Shown here one piece after another: positions 52,123 to 61,785 of a DNA stretch of 64,000 nucleotides. Each line of letters begins with the position of its first letter. The first letter of the stretch is position 1. The stretch is from NCBI GenBank assembly GCA_016714005.1, contig JADJOA010000002.1, positions 620,001 through 684,000 of the forward strand. Direction: 5' to 3'. The DNA is from Bacteroidota bacterium. Its GTDB lineage: Bacteria; Bacteroidota; Bacteroidia; AKYH767-A; OLB10. The position numbers and the translations under genes were made by a program. Below the pieces are notes generated by a model. It ran no database searches and was not told the DNA's origin. It saw only the letters and a list, made by a program, of their open reading frames with translations.

Positions 52123-53468
52123 TGCAGGAAAAAGGTCTTAAAATATTTTTTAGTTGAAGATGATGATTGGTTTAACGAGTTTCTATGTTACATTTTAACG
52201 TTAAACCCCGATCATGATGTAACAGCCTTTAAAAAGGCAAAGACCTGCTAAAAGCATTAAGTAAACAACCGCACATAGTTACGCTCGATTATAATTTACC
52301 GGATATAGATGGCGGCACATTACTTAAAAAAATAAAAGAACAAGGCCCACAAACGGAATGCATTATTATAAGCGAACAGGATAAAATTGACACGGCAATT
52401 AGTTTACTTAAAGATGGCGCATACGATTACTTTGTAAAATCTCAGGATATTAGAGACAGGTTGCTTAACACCATAGAAAAAATAAAGCAGCAGCAATTAC
52501 TGCAAACAAAAATTACAAGGCTTGAAGAGGCGGTAGGAAGAAAATACAGCTTTGAAAACAGGCTTATAGGCAAAAGCGAAGATTTTCAAAAAATTTTTCC
52601 TCTTATTCAAAAGGCAATTCAAACAAATATAACTGTATCAATAACCGGTGAGACCGGAACTGGAAAAGAAGAAGTTGCAAAGGCAATTCATTACAACTCA
52701 TCTCGAAAATCGGGGCCGTTTATAGCAGTAAACATGGCTGCCATACCTAAAGAGCTTGCAGAGAGTGAATTGTTCGGGCACGAAAGGGGAGCTTTTACCG
52801 GAGCCTTAAATTCTCGAACAGGAAGGTTTGAAGAAAGCAACAGCGGCACTTTATTTCTTGACGAAATCGGGGAAATGGATTTACAACTACAAGCTAAATT
52901 GCTGCGTGTATTGCAGGAGAAAGAAGTGATAAAACTTGGCAGCAATAAACCTATAAAATTTGATGCCCGCATAATGGTTGCTACACATAAAAATTTGCAG
53001 GAAGAGGTAAGGCGTGGTGCTTTTAGGAAGATTTATTTTTCAGGTTGTTTGGGTTGCAAATTAAAATACCTGCATTAAGAGAGCGTACTACCGACATTAT
53101 ATTGCTGGCAGAATTTTTATTAAAAATTTTTGTTCGGAAAACAACCTCAATACAAAGCCGTTATCCGTACATGCAAAACAAAAACTGCTGGCTTATCATT
53201 TTCCGGAAATGTTCGAGAGCTAAAATCTGTAACTGAACTTGCCTGCGTAATGAGTGAAGGAAAAACAATTGAACCCGTTGATTTAAATTTTTCACACTCC
53301 GACTTTTCAACCGAGTTGCTCTCCGAAGAAATGACTCTTGAGGGTTACGAGAAAAAAATTATCCATCATTTTTTGAGCAAATACAACAACAATGCGCTAT
53401 TAGTTGCAGAAAAACTTGGTATTGGTAAAAGCACCATTTACCGTTTTTTAAACCGCGAAAAGAATTAG
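52123..53468 (+). CDS. Sigma-54-dependent response regulator, NtrC family (about four frameshifts)
   Basis: From the ATG at 52123, with shifts near 52140 and 52233, the receiver reads FLVEDDDWFNEFLCYILTL with phospho-Asp in VTLDYNLPDIDGG and FVKSQDIRDR. The AAA+ domain has GETGTGKEEVAKA (Walker A), the sigma-54 contact loop ERGAFTGA, TLFLDEIGEM (Walker B) and PGNVRELK. Shifts near 53020 and 53120-53190 split its end. The C-terminus is a Fis-type helix-turn-helix (NALLVAEKLGIGKSTIYRFL). It is most likely the partner of the upstream hybrid kinase, and activates sigma-54 promoters. Confidence 0.88.
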
Positions 53469-53475
53469 CATACTC

Positions 53476-54909
53476 TTACAAAGATGATTTGCGTGATTCA
53501 ATAATTCCGTGCTCTATTGCAAAGAAAATTACATCTACCATGTTCTTTGCTTTTATTCTTTCATAAATTCTCATTCGGTGATTATCTACCGTTCTGTCAG
53601 AAATAAAGAGCATTTCAGATATCTCCTTACTCTTAAATCCTTGTGCTAGCAACTTTATAATTTCAATTTCTCGCTCAGTAAGTTCTACTTTTAATGAGCT
53701 TGCTCTTATCCATTGCTTTGGGCTTATACCCTGCTCCAGTAATATATCATTTAACTCTTTTGAATAATATCTTTTACCTGCACAAATATCTTTAACGGCT
53801 AGTTCTATTTCTTCTATATCAGTATTCTTTAGCAAATAACCACGTGCACCTGCTTTAAACATTCTTACCACACTCTCTTTGTCTTCAAGCATGGTAAGGC
53901 CTAATACTTTTATCTCAGGATATGCTTTTACAATTGTTTTGGTTGCTTCTATGCCATCAATAATTGGCATTCTTACATCCATAAAAATTAAATCAATTTT
54001 ATGGGTATTAACTATATCAATAGCTTCCCTTCCGTTTTGAGCATTGTAAATGTGATTCGAAAACGGTCTGCGCTTAATTAATTTTTCAAGTCCCTGCCTG
54101 AATAACTGGTGGTCATCTGCAATTAAAATGTTTAAAGATTCAGTCATAAAAACTTCTTTAATGTTTTTAAGAGGATAGGTTATTACGCATCCGAAACCAT
54201 TGCCTGGTGTTGAGTCAAATTTTATTTTCCCGCTGTACATCTCAGCTCTTGATTTAATGTTCTGAATTCCTATTCCATTAATATTTGATTCTGCAATTTG
54301 GACGCCTTTTCCATTATCATTGTAAGCAAACATAAGAGAATTTGAATCCACAATTAATTTAACATCTATATGTGTGCAATGTGCATGCTTAAGTGCATTA
54401 TTAAGCAACTCCTGGCAAATGCGAAAATGATTTAATTGAAACGGTTTGTCAAGTAATATCCCATTTAAATTTATGTCATGATTAAATTGGATGTTTCTTT
54501 TTTCGCAGTTGCGTCCATATAGGTTTAATAATTCGGCAACCATTCCATTTGAACTAACAAATGCAGTTGATTGTGCTCTTACTATTTCTCTTATTCTTAG
54601 TACCAAGCCGTCAATCGCACCAACATTATCCTTAACGCTTTCTTCAATATCCTCGCGAGATGTTTCTTGCAGAATTGCCTGTGTATGAAACCTTATTGCA
54701 TTTAACCCTAATCCTATATCATGATGTAAATCAACCGCTATTCGGTTGCGCTCCTCGTCTTGTGTTTTATAAATAGCATCTAATATTTCCTTATCGCGCA
54801 AAACTTTTGATTGATAGTTTTTATAAATAAGCACAACAAAAAAAACTGCCATAAAAACAAAAACAACGCTAACAGTAATAACAAAAAAAATTAATTCTTT
54901 CCCTTCCAT
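53476..54909 (-). CDS. NarX-type histidine kinase and LuxR/NarL-type response regulator in one ORF
   Basis: A 477-residue continuous frame. One membrane segment (about 6-27), HisKA_3 dimerisation domain with phospho-His in DEERNRIAVDLHHDIGLGLN, ATPase domain (ELLNNALKHAH, DNGKG, GIGIQNIKSRAEM), then from about residue 258 a receiver (LNILIADDHQLFRQG, phospho-Asp in LIFMDVRMPIIDG) and a LuxR helix-turn-helix (LTEREIEIIKLLAQGFKSKE). These are usually two genes. The linker reads PLKNIKEVFMTESLN; with one A fewer the kinase would end at a TGA overlapping the ATG of MTESLN (ATGA). So the fusion may be an indel artefact. It follows the membrane protein gene with no gap. Confidence 0.85.
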   Translation of the reverse strand: MEGKELIFFVITVSVVFVFMAVFFVVLIYKNYQSKVLRDKEILDAIYKTQDEERNRIAVDLHHDIGLGLNAIRFHTQAILQETSREDIEESVKDNVGAIDGLVLRIREIVRAQSTAFVSSNGMVAELLNLYGRNCEKRNIQFNHDINLNGILLDKPFQLNHFRICQELLNNALKHAHCTHIDVKLIVDSNSLMFAYNDNGKGVQIAESNINGIGIQNIKSRAEMYSGKIKFDSTPGNGFGCVITYPLKNIKEVFMTESLNILIADDHQLFRQGLEKLIKRRPFSNHIYNAQNGREAIDIVNTHKIDLIFMDVRMPIIDGIEATKTIVKAYPEIKVLGLTMLEDKESVVRMFKAGARGYLLKNTDIEEIELAVKDICAGKRYYSKELNDILLEQGISPKQWIRASSLKVELTEREIEIIKLLAQGFKSKEISEMLFISDRTVDNHRMRIYERIKAKNMVDVIFFAIEHGIIESRKSSL

Positions 54910-55563
54910 TTATAGTTTCTGAATTTTATTTAACCCCTTAAGGTAGCATAACATTTTAGTAATGTTGGCAACAAGCGAAATAACCCAAACCTGAATCATT
55001 TTTGTTTCATCCTTTATCATTAAAAAATTTGTGCCGCTTGTAACAACACAGTCAATTAATGAATATATAAAAGTTCCTATCGCAAACCAGAAAACGGGGC
55101 TGTGAAACATATTTATTTCTTTACTGCTTGAAAAATTGTATAGAACAATTCCGGAAATAAATATTAAGACTAATGACTGAAGGGTGATTTGTACTAAATC
55201 CAATGTATTGGCTTTGGTTGAATCCAGAAGCGCATACATCGATATAAATGTTACCAATACCGTTAGGACAATAAAAAAATACCGGCTAGTTTTAAATTTT
55301 AAATATTTTAGGAAACAAAATGTTATTAATAAAAAACCTATTATAGAAAAAACATCCATCATAAGCGTGTTATTTATTCCAAAAAAGTAAAAGCAACCTA
55401 AAATAACATCAAACAAAGCTTCTGATATAAAGAAATAAAAAAATAAGTTATAGTTGCCCAATAGTTCTTTTCTAATTAGCCATGCTTTTACGGCAACTAT
55501 AATTGATATTAAGGTTGAGGTTAGCGCAACCAGTAAATAAAATATCTGGAACTTATTTCCCAA
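54910..55563 (-). CDS. Multi-pass (about seven-segment) membrane protein, probable sensor partner
   Basis: An intact 217-residue protein with about seven hydrophobic segments, ending TKMLCYLKGLNKIQKL. Its stop codon is directly followed by the ATG of the kinase gene, and its own start is one base from the preceding gene stop, so the three are an operon. No family recognised; the kinase has only one membrane segment and almost no periplasmic part, so this protein may supply the sensing function (inference). Confidence 0.65.
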   Translation of the reverse strand: MGNKFQIFYLLVALTSTLISIIVAVKAWLIRKELLGNYNLFFYFFISEALFDVILGCFYFFGINNTLMMDVFSIIGFLLITFCFLKYLKFKTSRYFFIVLTVLVTFISMYALLDSTKANTLDLVQITLQSLVLIFISGIVLYNFSSSKEINMFHSPVFWFAIGTFIYSLIDCVVTSGTNFLMIKDETKMIQVWVISLVANITKMLCYLKGLNKIQKL

Positions 55564-55564
55564 T

Positions 55565-55888
55565 CTAATCTGAGTTTAAGGGATTATCAACACTACAACA
55601 ATGCGGGCAAGGCCATGACCTTTCTAACAGTCTTCCATCTACTAAGTCATTGGCTTCGGAATTTACTCCCACAAGAACCAAAACCTTTTTACGCTTTTCA
55701 TCAATACCATAATAGTATCTGAATCCAACACACCCTTCCTGATTTAGCAATTCCAGTAAAGCATCTTTGCCAAAATAGCCTCCCTTTTTTTCATCGGGAG
55801 AAATAGTTCTTCTATAATTAGCTGTGTATTCGGCAGCTAATGCTAAACTAATGTTGTGGTCTTCTCGACCTGTTAATGTTTCTGCCAT
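55565..55888 (-). CDS. Small conserved protein, first gene of the kinase operon
   Basis: A 107-residue soluble protein without signal peptide: MAETLTGREDHNISLALAAE at the start, a middle with FGKDALLELLNQEGCVGFRYYYG, and a Cys-rich end (RSWPCPHCCSVDN). I associate this layout with uncharacterised small proteins of Bacteroidota but cannot assign a function. CPHCC could bind metal or form a disulfide. A promoter -7 element lies 30 bases upstream. Confidence 0.65.
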   Translation of the reverse strand: MAETLTGREDHNISLALAAEYTANYRRTISPDEKKGGYFGKDALLELLNQEGCVGFRYYYGIDEKRKKVLVLVGVNSEANDLVDGRLLERSWPCPHCCSVDNPLNSD

Positions 55889-55917
55889 AGTAATAAAGTT
55901 TTAGATTGTTAAGCTGC

Positions 55918-55925
55918 CAAATATA
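55918..55925 (-). promoter_or_regulatory. Bacteroidota-type promoter -7 element for the small protein-membrane protein-kinase operon
   Basis: On the minus strand TATATTTG, an exact TAnnTTTG match, 30 bases before the ATG at 55888. Confidence 0.45.
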
Positions 55926-56101
55926 ATATCACATTTATACGATTTTTTGGAGTGCCTTATTTGGTTACCCATTCGTTTTTTTTCAATTTCTAACATACCC
56001 CTAGTGCCAGTAGCAGTTTATAGGATTTTGACAAAACCGCCATTACCAAAAATTGAGTAAAAATACCTAACGATTTGCGCCAAGTACTCAACAGCTATTT
56101 T

Positions 56102-56115
56102 GAGTAGTTCTACTC
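56102..56115. promoter_or_regulatory. Inverted repeat, candidate operator
   Basis: GAGTAG and CTACTC are perfect inverted arms separated by TT. Half-sites with GAGTA or TACTC recur upstream (about 56055 and 56084). The site lies about 200 bases upstream of an operon that encodes a LuxR-type regulator, whose family binds inverted repeats of this size. Confidence 0.35.
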
Positions 56116-56189
56116 TTTTTTTCGGGGTTTTGCCACCTTAAGTTTGCTGCCTAATTACTTAACACTGCACTTGCAAACAATAAATGGTT

Positions 56190-56375
56190 ATGATAAAATT
56201 AAACGAGAGCGAAAATGGAATGATTAAAAAAATAGGCACTCTGTTAAAAAAACTATCATTAATTATGAATTTAGAAAATCAATCAAAAAACAATAAAGCC
56301 CCTGACATTAAAAACAAAATTGCACCGCACCGCACAAAACTTGAGCAAGATATTTTTGACAATGATGGAATTTAA
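56190..56375 (+). CDS. Possible small protein of about 61 residues
   Basis: An uninterrupted short frame starting MIKLNESENGMIKKIGTLL and ending LEQDIFDNDGI, lysine-rich, with no signal peptide or recognised domain. Composition is plausible for a coding sequence, but there is no clear ribosome binding site or homology that I can recall. It could be a chance frame in an AT-rich gap. Confidence 0.2.
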   Translation: MIKLNESENGMIKKIGTLLKKLSLIMNLENQSKNNKAPDIKNKIAPHRTKLEQDIFDNDGI

Positions 56376-56531
56376 TGTTGGTTGAGTTATTGGGTTAATC
56401 TCCTCAATTTAATTAACCCTAGATAGAGTCATTGAGACAATCACTCTCATCTTTAACTCAAACAAAGGTAACATCCCGTAAGGTGTACACCTCTTTTCAT
56501 AAGGCACTCACGTTATTAAACAAGTTACAAA

Positions 56532-57485
56532 TCAAAACACAGCACTTGCAATTTTTCTAATATTATCCGGATTCCCCATTGTATAAAAATGCAGGCATGG
56601 CGCTCCCATTTTTATCAGCCCTTTTGATTGATTAATTGACCATTCAACTCCTACTTGTTTAACTTCGTCATCCGTGTTGCATTTTTCTATTTCATTATGC
56701 AACTCAATGGGTATATCAATGCTGAATGTTTTAGGTAAAATAGTTAGTTGCTTTTTAGTGCTCATTGGTTTTAATCCAGGAATAATGGGAACTGTAATAC
56801 CGGCATCTCGACATTTGGTAACAAATTTTTCGTATTTCTTGTTATCAAAAAACATTTGTGTAACTATGTAATGCGCACCGGCATCTACTTTCTTTTTAAG
56901 GTAATTAATGTCCACATCAAGGTTAGGCGCTTCAAAATGTTTTTCGGGATAACCGGCTACACCAATACATAAGTTAGTGGGCTCTACATCTTTTAAATCT
57001 TCGTCAATAAATTTTCCATTGTTGAGGTTTACAACTTGGTTAACCAAATCAAGTGCATAATGATGCCCCCCTTTTTCGGGAACAAACTGCTGCTCATTTT
57101 TTTGAGCATCGCCACGCAGTAGTAAAACATTATCTATTCCCAAGAAACTTAAATCAATTAAAGCGTCTTCGGTTTCTTCTCTTGTAAAACCTCCGCAAAT
57201 GATGTGGGGTACAGCATCTGTTTTGTACCGGTTTATTATAGCTGCGCATATACCAACTGTGCCGGGACGTTTGCGCACTGATATGCGCTCTAAAAATCCG
57301 CCATCGCGTTTTTTATAAATATACTCTTCGCGGTGATAGGTAACATCTATAAACGGTGGCTTAAATTCCATTAACGGGTCAATGGTATTAAAAATAGATT
57401 GTATGCTCTTTCCTTTTAAAGGTGGTAAAATTTCAATAGAGAAGAGTGTTTTTTTTGCTTTGGCTAAATGCTCCGTTACTTTCAT
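56532..57485 (-). CDS. metF: Methylenetetrahydrofolate reductase
   Basis: An intact 317-residue flavoenzyme from the ATG at 57485 (MKVTEHLAKAKKTLFSIEIL). It reduces 5,10-methylene- to 5-methyl-tetrahydrofolate for methionine synthesis. Motifs: FSIEILPP (substrate Glu), FIDVTYHREE, NVLLLRGDAQ, CIGVAGYPEKHFEAPN, YIVTQMFFDN and VPIIPGLKPM. The additional upstream frame to 57515 runs into the palindrome and is not used. The first 73 bases of coding sequence (57412-57485) are repeated at 61661-61734. Confidence 0.96.
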   Translation of the reverse strand: MKVTEHLAKAKKTLFSIEILPPLKGKSIQSIFNTIDPLMEFKPPFIDVTYHREEYIYKKRDGGFLERISVRKRPGTVGICAAIINRYKTDAVPHIICGGFTREETEDALIDLSFLGIDNVLLLRGDAQKNEQQFVPEKGGHHYALDLVNQVVNLNNGKFIDEDLKDVEPTNLCIGVAGYPEKHFEAPNLDVDINYLKKKVDAGAHYIVTQMFFDNKKYEKFVTKCRDAGITVPIIPGLKPMSTKKQLTILPKTFSIDIPIELHNEIEKCNTDDEVKQVGVEWSINQSKGLIKMGAPCLHFYTMGNPDNIRKIASAVF

Positions 57486-57504
57486 TATGGTATTGTGTAA
57501 AACA

Positions 57505-57534
57505 AAAGCGTTCAATCAATTGATTGAACGCTTT
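57505..57534 (-). terminator. 30-base perfect palindrome: terminator of the T9SS gene, overlapping the metF leader
   Basis: AAAGCGTTCAATCAA pairs with TTGATTGAACGCTTT. On the minus strand it is followed by TGTTTTA. It lies 27 bases past the T9SS stop and 19 bases before the metF ATG, just after a TACATTTG element. Confidence 0.65.
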
Positions 57535-57535
57535 G

Positions 57536-57543
57536 CAAATGTA
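57536..57543 (-). promoter_or_regulatory. Bacteroidota-type promoter -7 element for metF
   Basis: On the minus strand TACATTTG, an exact TAnnTTTG match, 50 bases before the metF ATG and directly before the palindrome. It is repeated at 61786-61793. Confidence 0.45.
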
Positions 57544-57561
57544 TATAAACTATAGGTAGGG

Positions 57562-60500
57562 TTATTTCACTATTTCAAGTATTCCTTTGTAAGATGTTTT
57601 TTCTACGCCATTGTCAGTATCAAGCACATAGAAGTAAGAGCCTGCACTTAAATCACCGCCATTCCATTTGTTATCATAGCTATCGCTGCTGAATACTTCT
57701 TTACCCCAACGGTTGTAAATCACAAGTTTTTTACCTGCATAGTTTTCTAAGTTCTCAATAAAGAACACATCATTTTGTCCGTTGCCATCAGGAGTAATAA
57801 TATTGTAGAAAACTAACGTACATGGTATTTCAACGGTGGTAATTACATCAGAGTTTTTGCATCCGTTCTGATCGGTTACTTCTACTCCATATACACCTCC
57901 AACTTCAATATTTTGTGTAGCGGTTGTGTTTACCAATGCTGTTCCGTTCAGCGTCCATGTATACGTATAGTTGCCAGAAAGACCTGCTACTATTTGTGGA
58001 ATAGGATTTTCTGTTAAGCAGAACGGAACATTATCAGAATAGCTTTGGCCTTTAACCGTTGCAGATAAAGCAGGCTCAGGTAATGCATTTACTGTAATAG
58101 TTGCTGATGCAGTGTTTTTACAACCATTCAAGTCTGTCTCTACAGAGTAAGTGTTTGTCCCAACAATAGCATTGGGCGTGTATGTGTTTAATACTTCACC
58201 TGGTAATACATTTCCGTTTTGAGACCATACAAATGTTTGCCCCACAGGTACGCTTGCTAAAGCAACAAGCGGATCAATTTGATCATCAAAACAATAAGTA
58301 TCGTTATTTAAAACATCCAACGAAGGAGTAGGATTGATGTTTACTTGCGCAGTGGCAGTAGCATTACAAGAAGTCCCGTTTGCACTATTGGTAACGGTTA
58401 CTACATACGTATAATTACCTACTGTATTGCTTGGTGTTATGCTTTGGGTGTTTCCACCAAATGCGTTTCCGTTTTCCGTCCATGAGTAAACTGTGTTAAA
58501 TTGCCCGTTTGCGCTATAATCGCTTTGTATAGGATTTACTGTTTCTCCACACAATAATTAGCCGCACCGGTAATTGACATTGCTTGAGGCACTTCAATTT
58601 CGGTAACATTAGCCGTAGCTGTGCCATTACATTGTCCGTTAAAGTCTCCAACTACAGTGTAAATACCTGTTCCGTTTGTTGGTACAAACGATTGTCCGGC
58701 TCCTACCTGATTACCATTAAAACTCCATGTGTATGTTAATCCTGAGACTGTTGAAGAAGCAGTAAGTGCTCCGGGAGTGCTTCCCTGGCAGTAAGTAACA
58801 TCGGTAGTTGATACTGTAATTTGTGTAACAAAGCTTACAGCTACAGTATCGGTGCTTGTACATCCGCTTCCGAAATCAACAACTACAATGTAGTTATCAT
58901 TCTGACCTGTTACTGGTGTAAGTTGTGCATTACTTGCCCCTGTAATAATACCACCATTGTTATACCATTGATAAGAAATAGCGCCAGTGGTATTAGCATC
59001 TAAATCTGCAGGCGTTACACCTGCACAATAAGAAACATCATTACCAAGTGCCACAGCGTTAATTTGTATAACCAATAAATTCATGCTTGCAGAAGATGAA
59101 CACCCTGCTGCATTTGTAGCAGTTACCTGATAGGTATTAAGACCACTATTCGGAGAAGCAGGCTGGTATTGATTAGTTGTTGCACCGGTAACTATAGATC
59201 CGTTGGCAGTCCATTGATATGTAACTCCGTTGATAGACGAAGTTGAAAGGACAGGTGCTGCTTGATTAGAGCAAATAGTTTGGTCATTGCCAATATTTGT
59301 AAATGGCGCAGAGTTGATAATGATTCTTATTTGATCGCTGCCAATACAAGGCGCGCCCGTTGCAACTGATTGAACACTGTATAACCCGGCTGATGTGGGT
59401 GTAAATGTTGAGGTAGTGGCACCGAGTACAGCTACTCCGTTGTTAAACCACTGGTATCCGGTTCCGGTTGTAGTTGAGGATAAAGAGGGAATAGGATCTC
59501 CGGGGCAAAGATTTAAGGTATCAGGAAGTGCAGTAGCACCATCAGTAATTGTTACTGTAGGTATGGCTAAAAGATCTACAACAATAGTATCTGAACCTGA
59601 GCAAACAGCACCCACACCTACAACACCTATATACGTACCAGATTGGTTGGCTAACAAAGAATCGTTATTGGTTCCAACCGAAGAACCGTTAAGTGTCCAG
59701 TTAAATACAGCAGTTGGTGCAAGTACGCCCATATCTAAAATTGGATATGGGGGTCTGTCACATTGCGTTACATCAGGACCAAAATTAACTGGTATATATG
59801 TAAGCACGGTAACAACCGCTATTGTATCGTTTGCATTAATATATGTTTCGCAGGTGTTAGCAATAGAGTTCCCGTCAGAGCCAATATTAGATATAACGTA
59901 AAGCGGACCTACACCGGTTGTGCCGGGGTTAGTTAAAATAGTAAGCAGGTTTGCGCTATAAGGTGCATTCGGGTTTGCTGCACCACCGCATAATGCTCCC
60001 GTTACGGGTATATTGTTACCGTTGGCATCTACTACAGTAAAATCACTTCCATTTGAAGCTATTCCAAAACAAAACAGTGGCTGGTTAAAGGTTAATTCTA
60101 TTTTATCAAATACGCAACCCACCAATGCAGATGTAGAGTCAACAACCAATACGCTACTGTCAGTAATAACTAACGCAATAGAATCTAACTCTGGCATAGA
60201 TGAACCACATTCACTTAAAAACGTATTTCCATCATTACCAACCTTCGTGTAAGCATAACTCGTTCCGGCAGGGAAGGGGTTAAGCACAGTTACCAAAACG
60301 CTATCTGTAAAACCATTTATACAGTTATAACCAACAGCACTAACAACAGGATTAGGCAACCCACTTGGCAAAGTAACGCGAATATCTGTGGGAACAATAG
60401 AACCGCATTGTATTTGAGCACTGTCATCAAATACAAGAAAGAAAGTAGTATCATCACAAGCTAAATTTGTAACGCCATCTACCACCACGCTCACACCATT

Positions 60501-61381
60501 AGCATTAAATGTTGAATCGTAAGCAGGGGGATTATATTACAATTAGCTTGAATGTTTACTTGAATATCGCGTACAGTTTCAGATTTTTTAACTTGCGTAA
60601 ATCGGTCAAAGGACTCTACCTTAACTGCCATAACACTTAATTGTACCATGTTAGGAATAAAATAGATAGTTCCGTTAGTAGGGTCGCAGGTGATTGGAAC
60701 CGAACTTGAAAACGGATTAGTTGCAGAATAAGGAGCCAGGTAAGTTACAGGAACAGCAACGTAAGGACAAAATCCTGTATTATCAGAAGGAGTGGTGAGC
60801 GAAAAGACAAGGCTGTCTCCATCAACATCAAACGCACCTTGCTGAAAGTAAAACGGATTGTTAACACAGAATTCTGTTACCGGCTGAAATGAAAAGTCAG
60901 GTGAATTATCCGTTGGAAAATTCTGATTATCCAACGTGCAATAAACATATAAACCAGGATTTCCTTGCAAAGTAGATATTGCAAGGTTTCTGCAACAAAC
61001 TCCATAGCTAAATATCCAGTCGGTTGATGCTTGAGGTAAAACAACAACACCTTCATAAACATATTCCTCAATTGTATATCCTGAACCGGGAGGTACACAC
61101 GGTGATTGATTAATAAGGTTAGGAGGGCCAACAGGATTTAAAGTTGCTGTGGCACTAAAACTGAGAATGTTTGAAGAATAGCAAACAGGAACATTTAAAG
61201 GTGCCCCGGCAGTTCCTGGTGATGCATCCCTGTAAAACCTATAACGCACCTGAAATGTATTGGCGCTGATGTAGGTGTATGTGATATCACCGCCTGCATT
61301 GTGAGTTGCTTTTGTTTCCGTTGGTATAAAACCAATTAATGCCGAAACAAGCATTGCAATAAGTAGAATTTGTTTTTTCAT
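57562..61381 (-). CDS. Large secreted Ig/PKD-repeat protein with gliding-motility (T9SS type B) C-terminus (two frameshifts)
   Basis: About 1273 residues. Signal peptide 1-25 (LLIAMLVSALIGFIPTETKA), then the HNAGGDITYTYISANTFQV domain typical of large gliding-motility-associated proteins. A missing C at about 60530 (expected CNIIPPAYDST) and another at about 58550 (expected YCVGETVNPIQ) break the frame. The middle contains about ten Ig/PKD-like repeats of 80-90 residues with a YQWFNNGVAV or YQWTANGSIV pattern. The last 85 residues are the type B sorting domain (FYNIITPDGNGQNDVFFIEN, IYNRWGKEVFSSDSYDNKWN, YKGILEIVK). Surface-exposed or released; adhesion is inferred. Confidence 0.9.
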
Positions 61382-61421
61382 TTTATTATTTGTTTTAGGA
61401 AGTTATTGACGTGTTTATTTA

Positions 61422-61660
61422 TTATCTGTTTAATATAATTTCTTTTTGTCCTTTGTAATTGGTTCCATCTGCCCCTGTTGAACTTACTATAATACGGTAT
61501 GTGGCCGTTAGGCAAAATATTTCCTTTTAAGTCTTTGCCATCCCAATAGCTGCTCATGTTATTTATAAAACCAACCCTGCGGCTGCTTGCATCTAAAATA
61601 AATGCTTCTACATTTATTATATCTAAACCATCCGCATATAGGGCATATACATCGTTCCCC
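61422..61660 (-). pseudogene. Truncated C-terminal fragment of a different gliding-motility (type B) T9SS protein
   Basis: It reads GNDVYALYADGLDIINVEAF, then a WDGKDLKGNILPNG segment and, after one extra C at about 61502, TYRIIVSSTGADGTNYKGQK and a stop at 61422: the last 78 residues of a type B domain. It begins abruptly at 61660/61661, where the sequence switches to the metF 5' copy, so the rest of the gene is missing. Either the duplication removed the 5' part, or the assembly is chimeric. Confidence 0.75.
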
Positions 61661-61734
61661 CCTTTTAAAGGTGGTAAAATTTCAATAGAGAAGAGTGTTT
61701 TTTTTGCTTTGGCTAAATGCTCCGTTACTTTCAT
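61661..61734 (-). pseudogene. Copy of the metF 5' end (first 24 codons)
   Basis: Identical to 57412-57485 at the coding level, starting MKVTEHLAKAKKTLFSIEIL and fused in frame to the truncated type B domain (...LPPLKGGNDVYALY). It is part of direct repeat copy 2. Confidence 0.85.
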
Positions 61735-61754
61735 TATGGTATTGTGTAAAAACA

Positions 61755-61784
61755 AAAGCGTTCAATCAATTGATTGAACGTTTT
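61755..61784 (-). terminator. Second copy of the 30-base palindrome (one mismatch)
   Basis: Same palindrome as at 57505-57534, with C to T at 61781, which turns one G-C pair into a G-T pair. It lies just downstream of the second T9SS gene copy. Confidence 0.55.
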
Positions 61785-61785
61785 G

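Larger units (their letters stand above)
55889..56183. other. Intergenic region with promoter and an inverted repeat
   Basis: It holds the -7 element at 55918-55925 and, at 56102-56115, the inverted repeat GAGTAG-TT-CTACTC, with related GAGTA/TACTC half-sites near 56055 and 56084. No gene is seen. Confidence 0.5.
57412..59749. repeat. Direct repeat copy 1 (2.3 kb; metF 5' end plus 3' part of type B T9SS gene)
   Basis: Nearly identical to 61661-64000 (offset 4249-4251). The copies differ clearly only in about 60 bases coding the last residues of the T9SS protein (57585-57640), a few single bases, and the lengths of an A-run (57498) and a C-run (58550). The match is still perfect at the right edge of the window, so the true repeat is longer. 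Confidence 0.95.

Noticed and set aside
55765..56400. Small RiPP-like precursor at 56190-56375
   Set aside because: No Cys or Ser/Thr-rich core, no Gly-Gly cleavage site and no modifying enzyme; kept only as a low-confidence small frame.
61378..61755. A novel fusion protein of the MetF start and a secretion domain
   Set aside because: The frame is a junction product: 24 metF codons, a truncated type B domain, and a frameshifted tail; it lacks a signal peptide needed by T9SS substrates.
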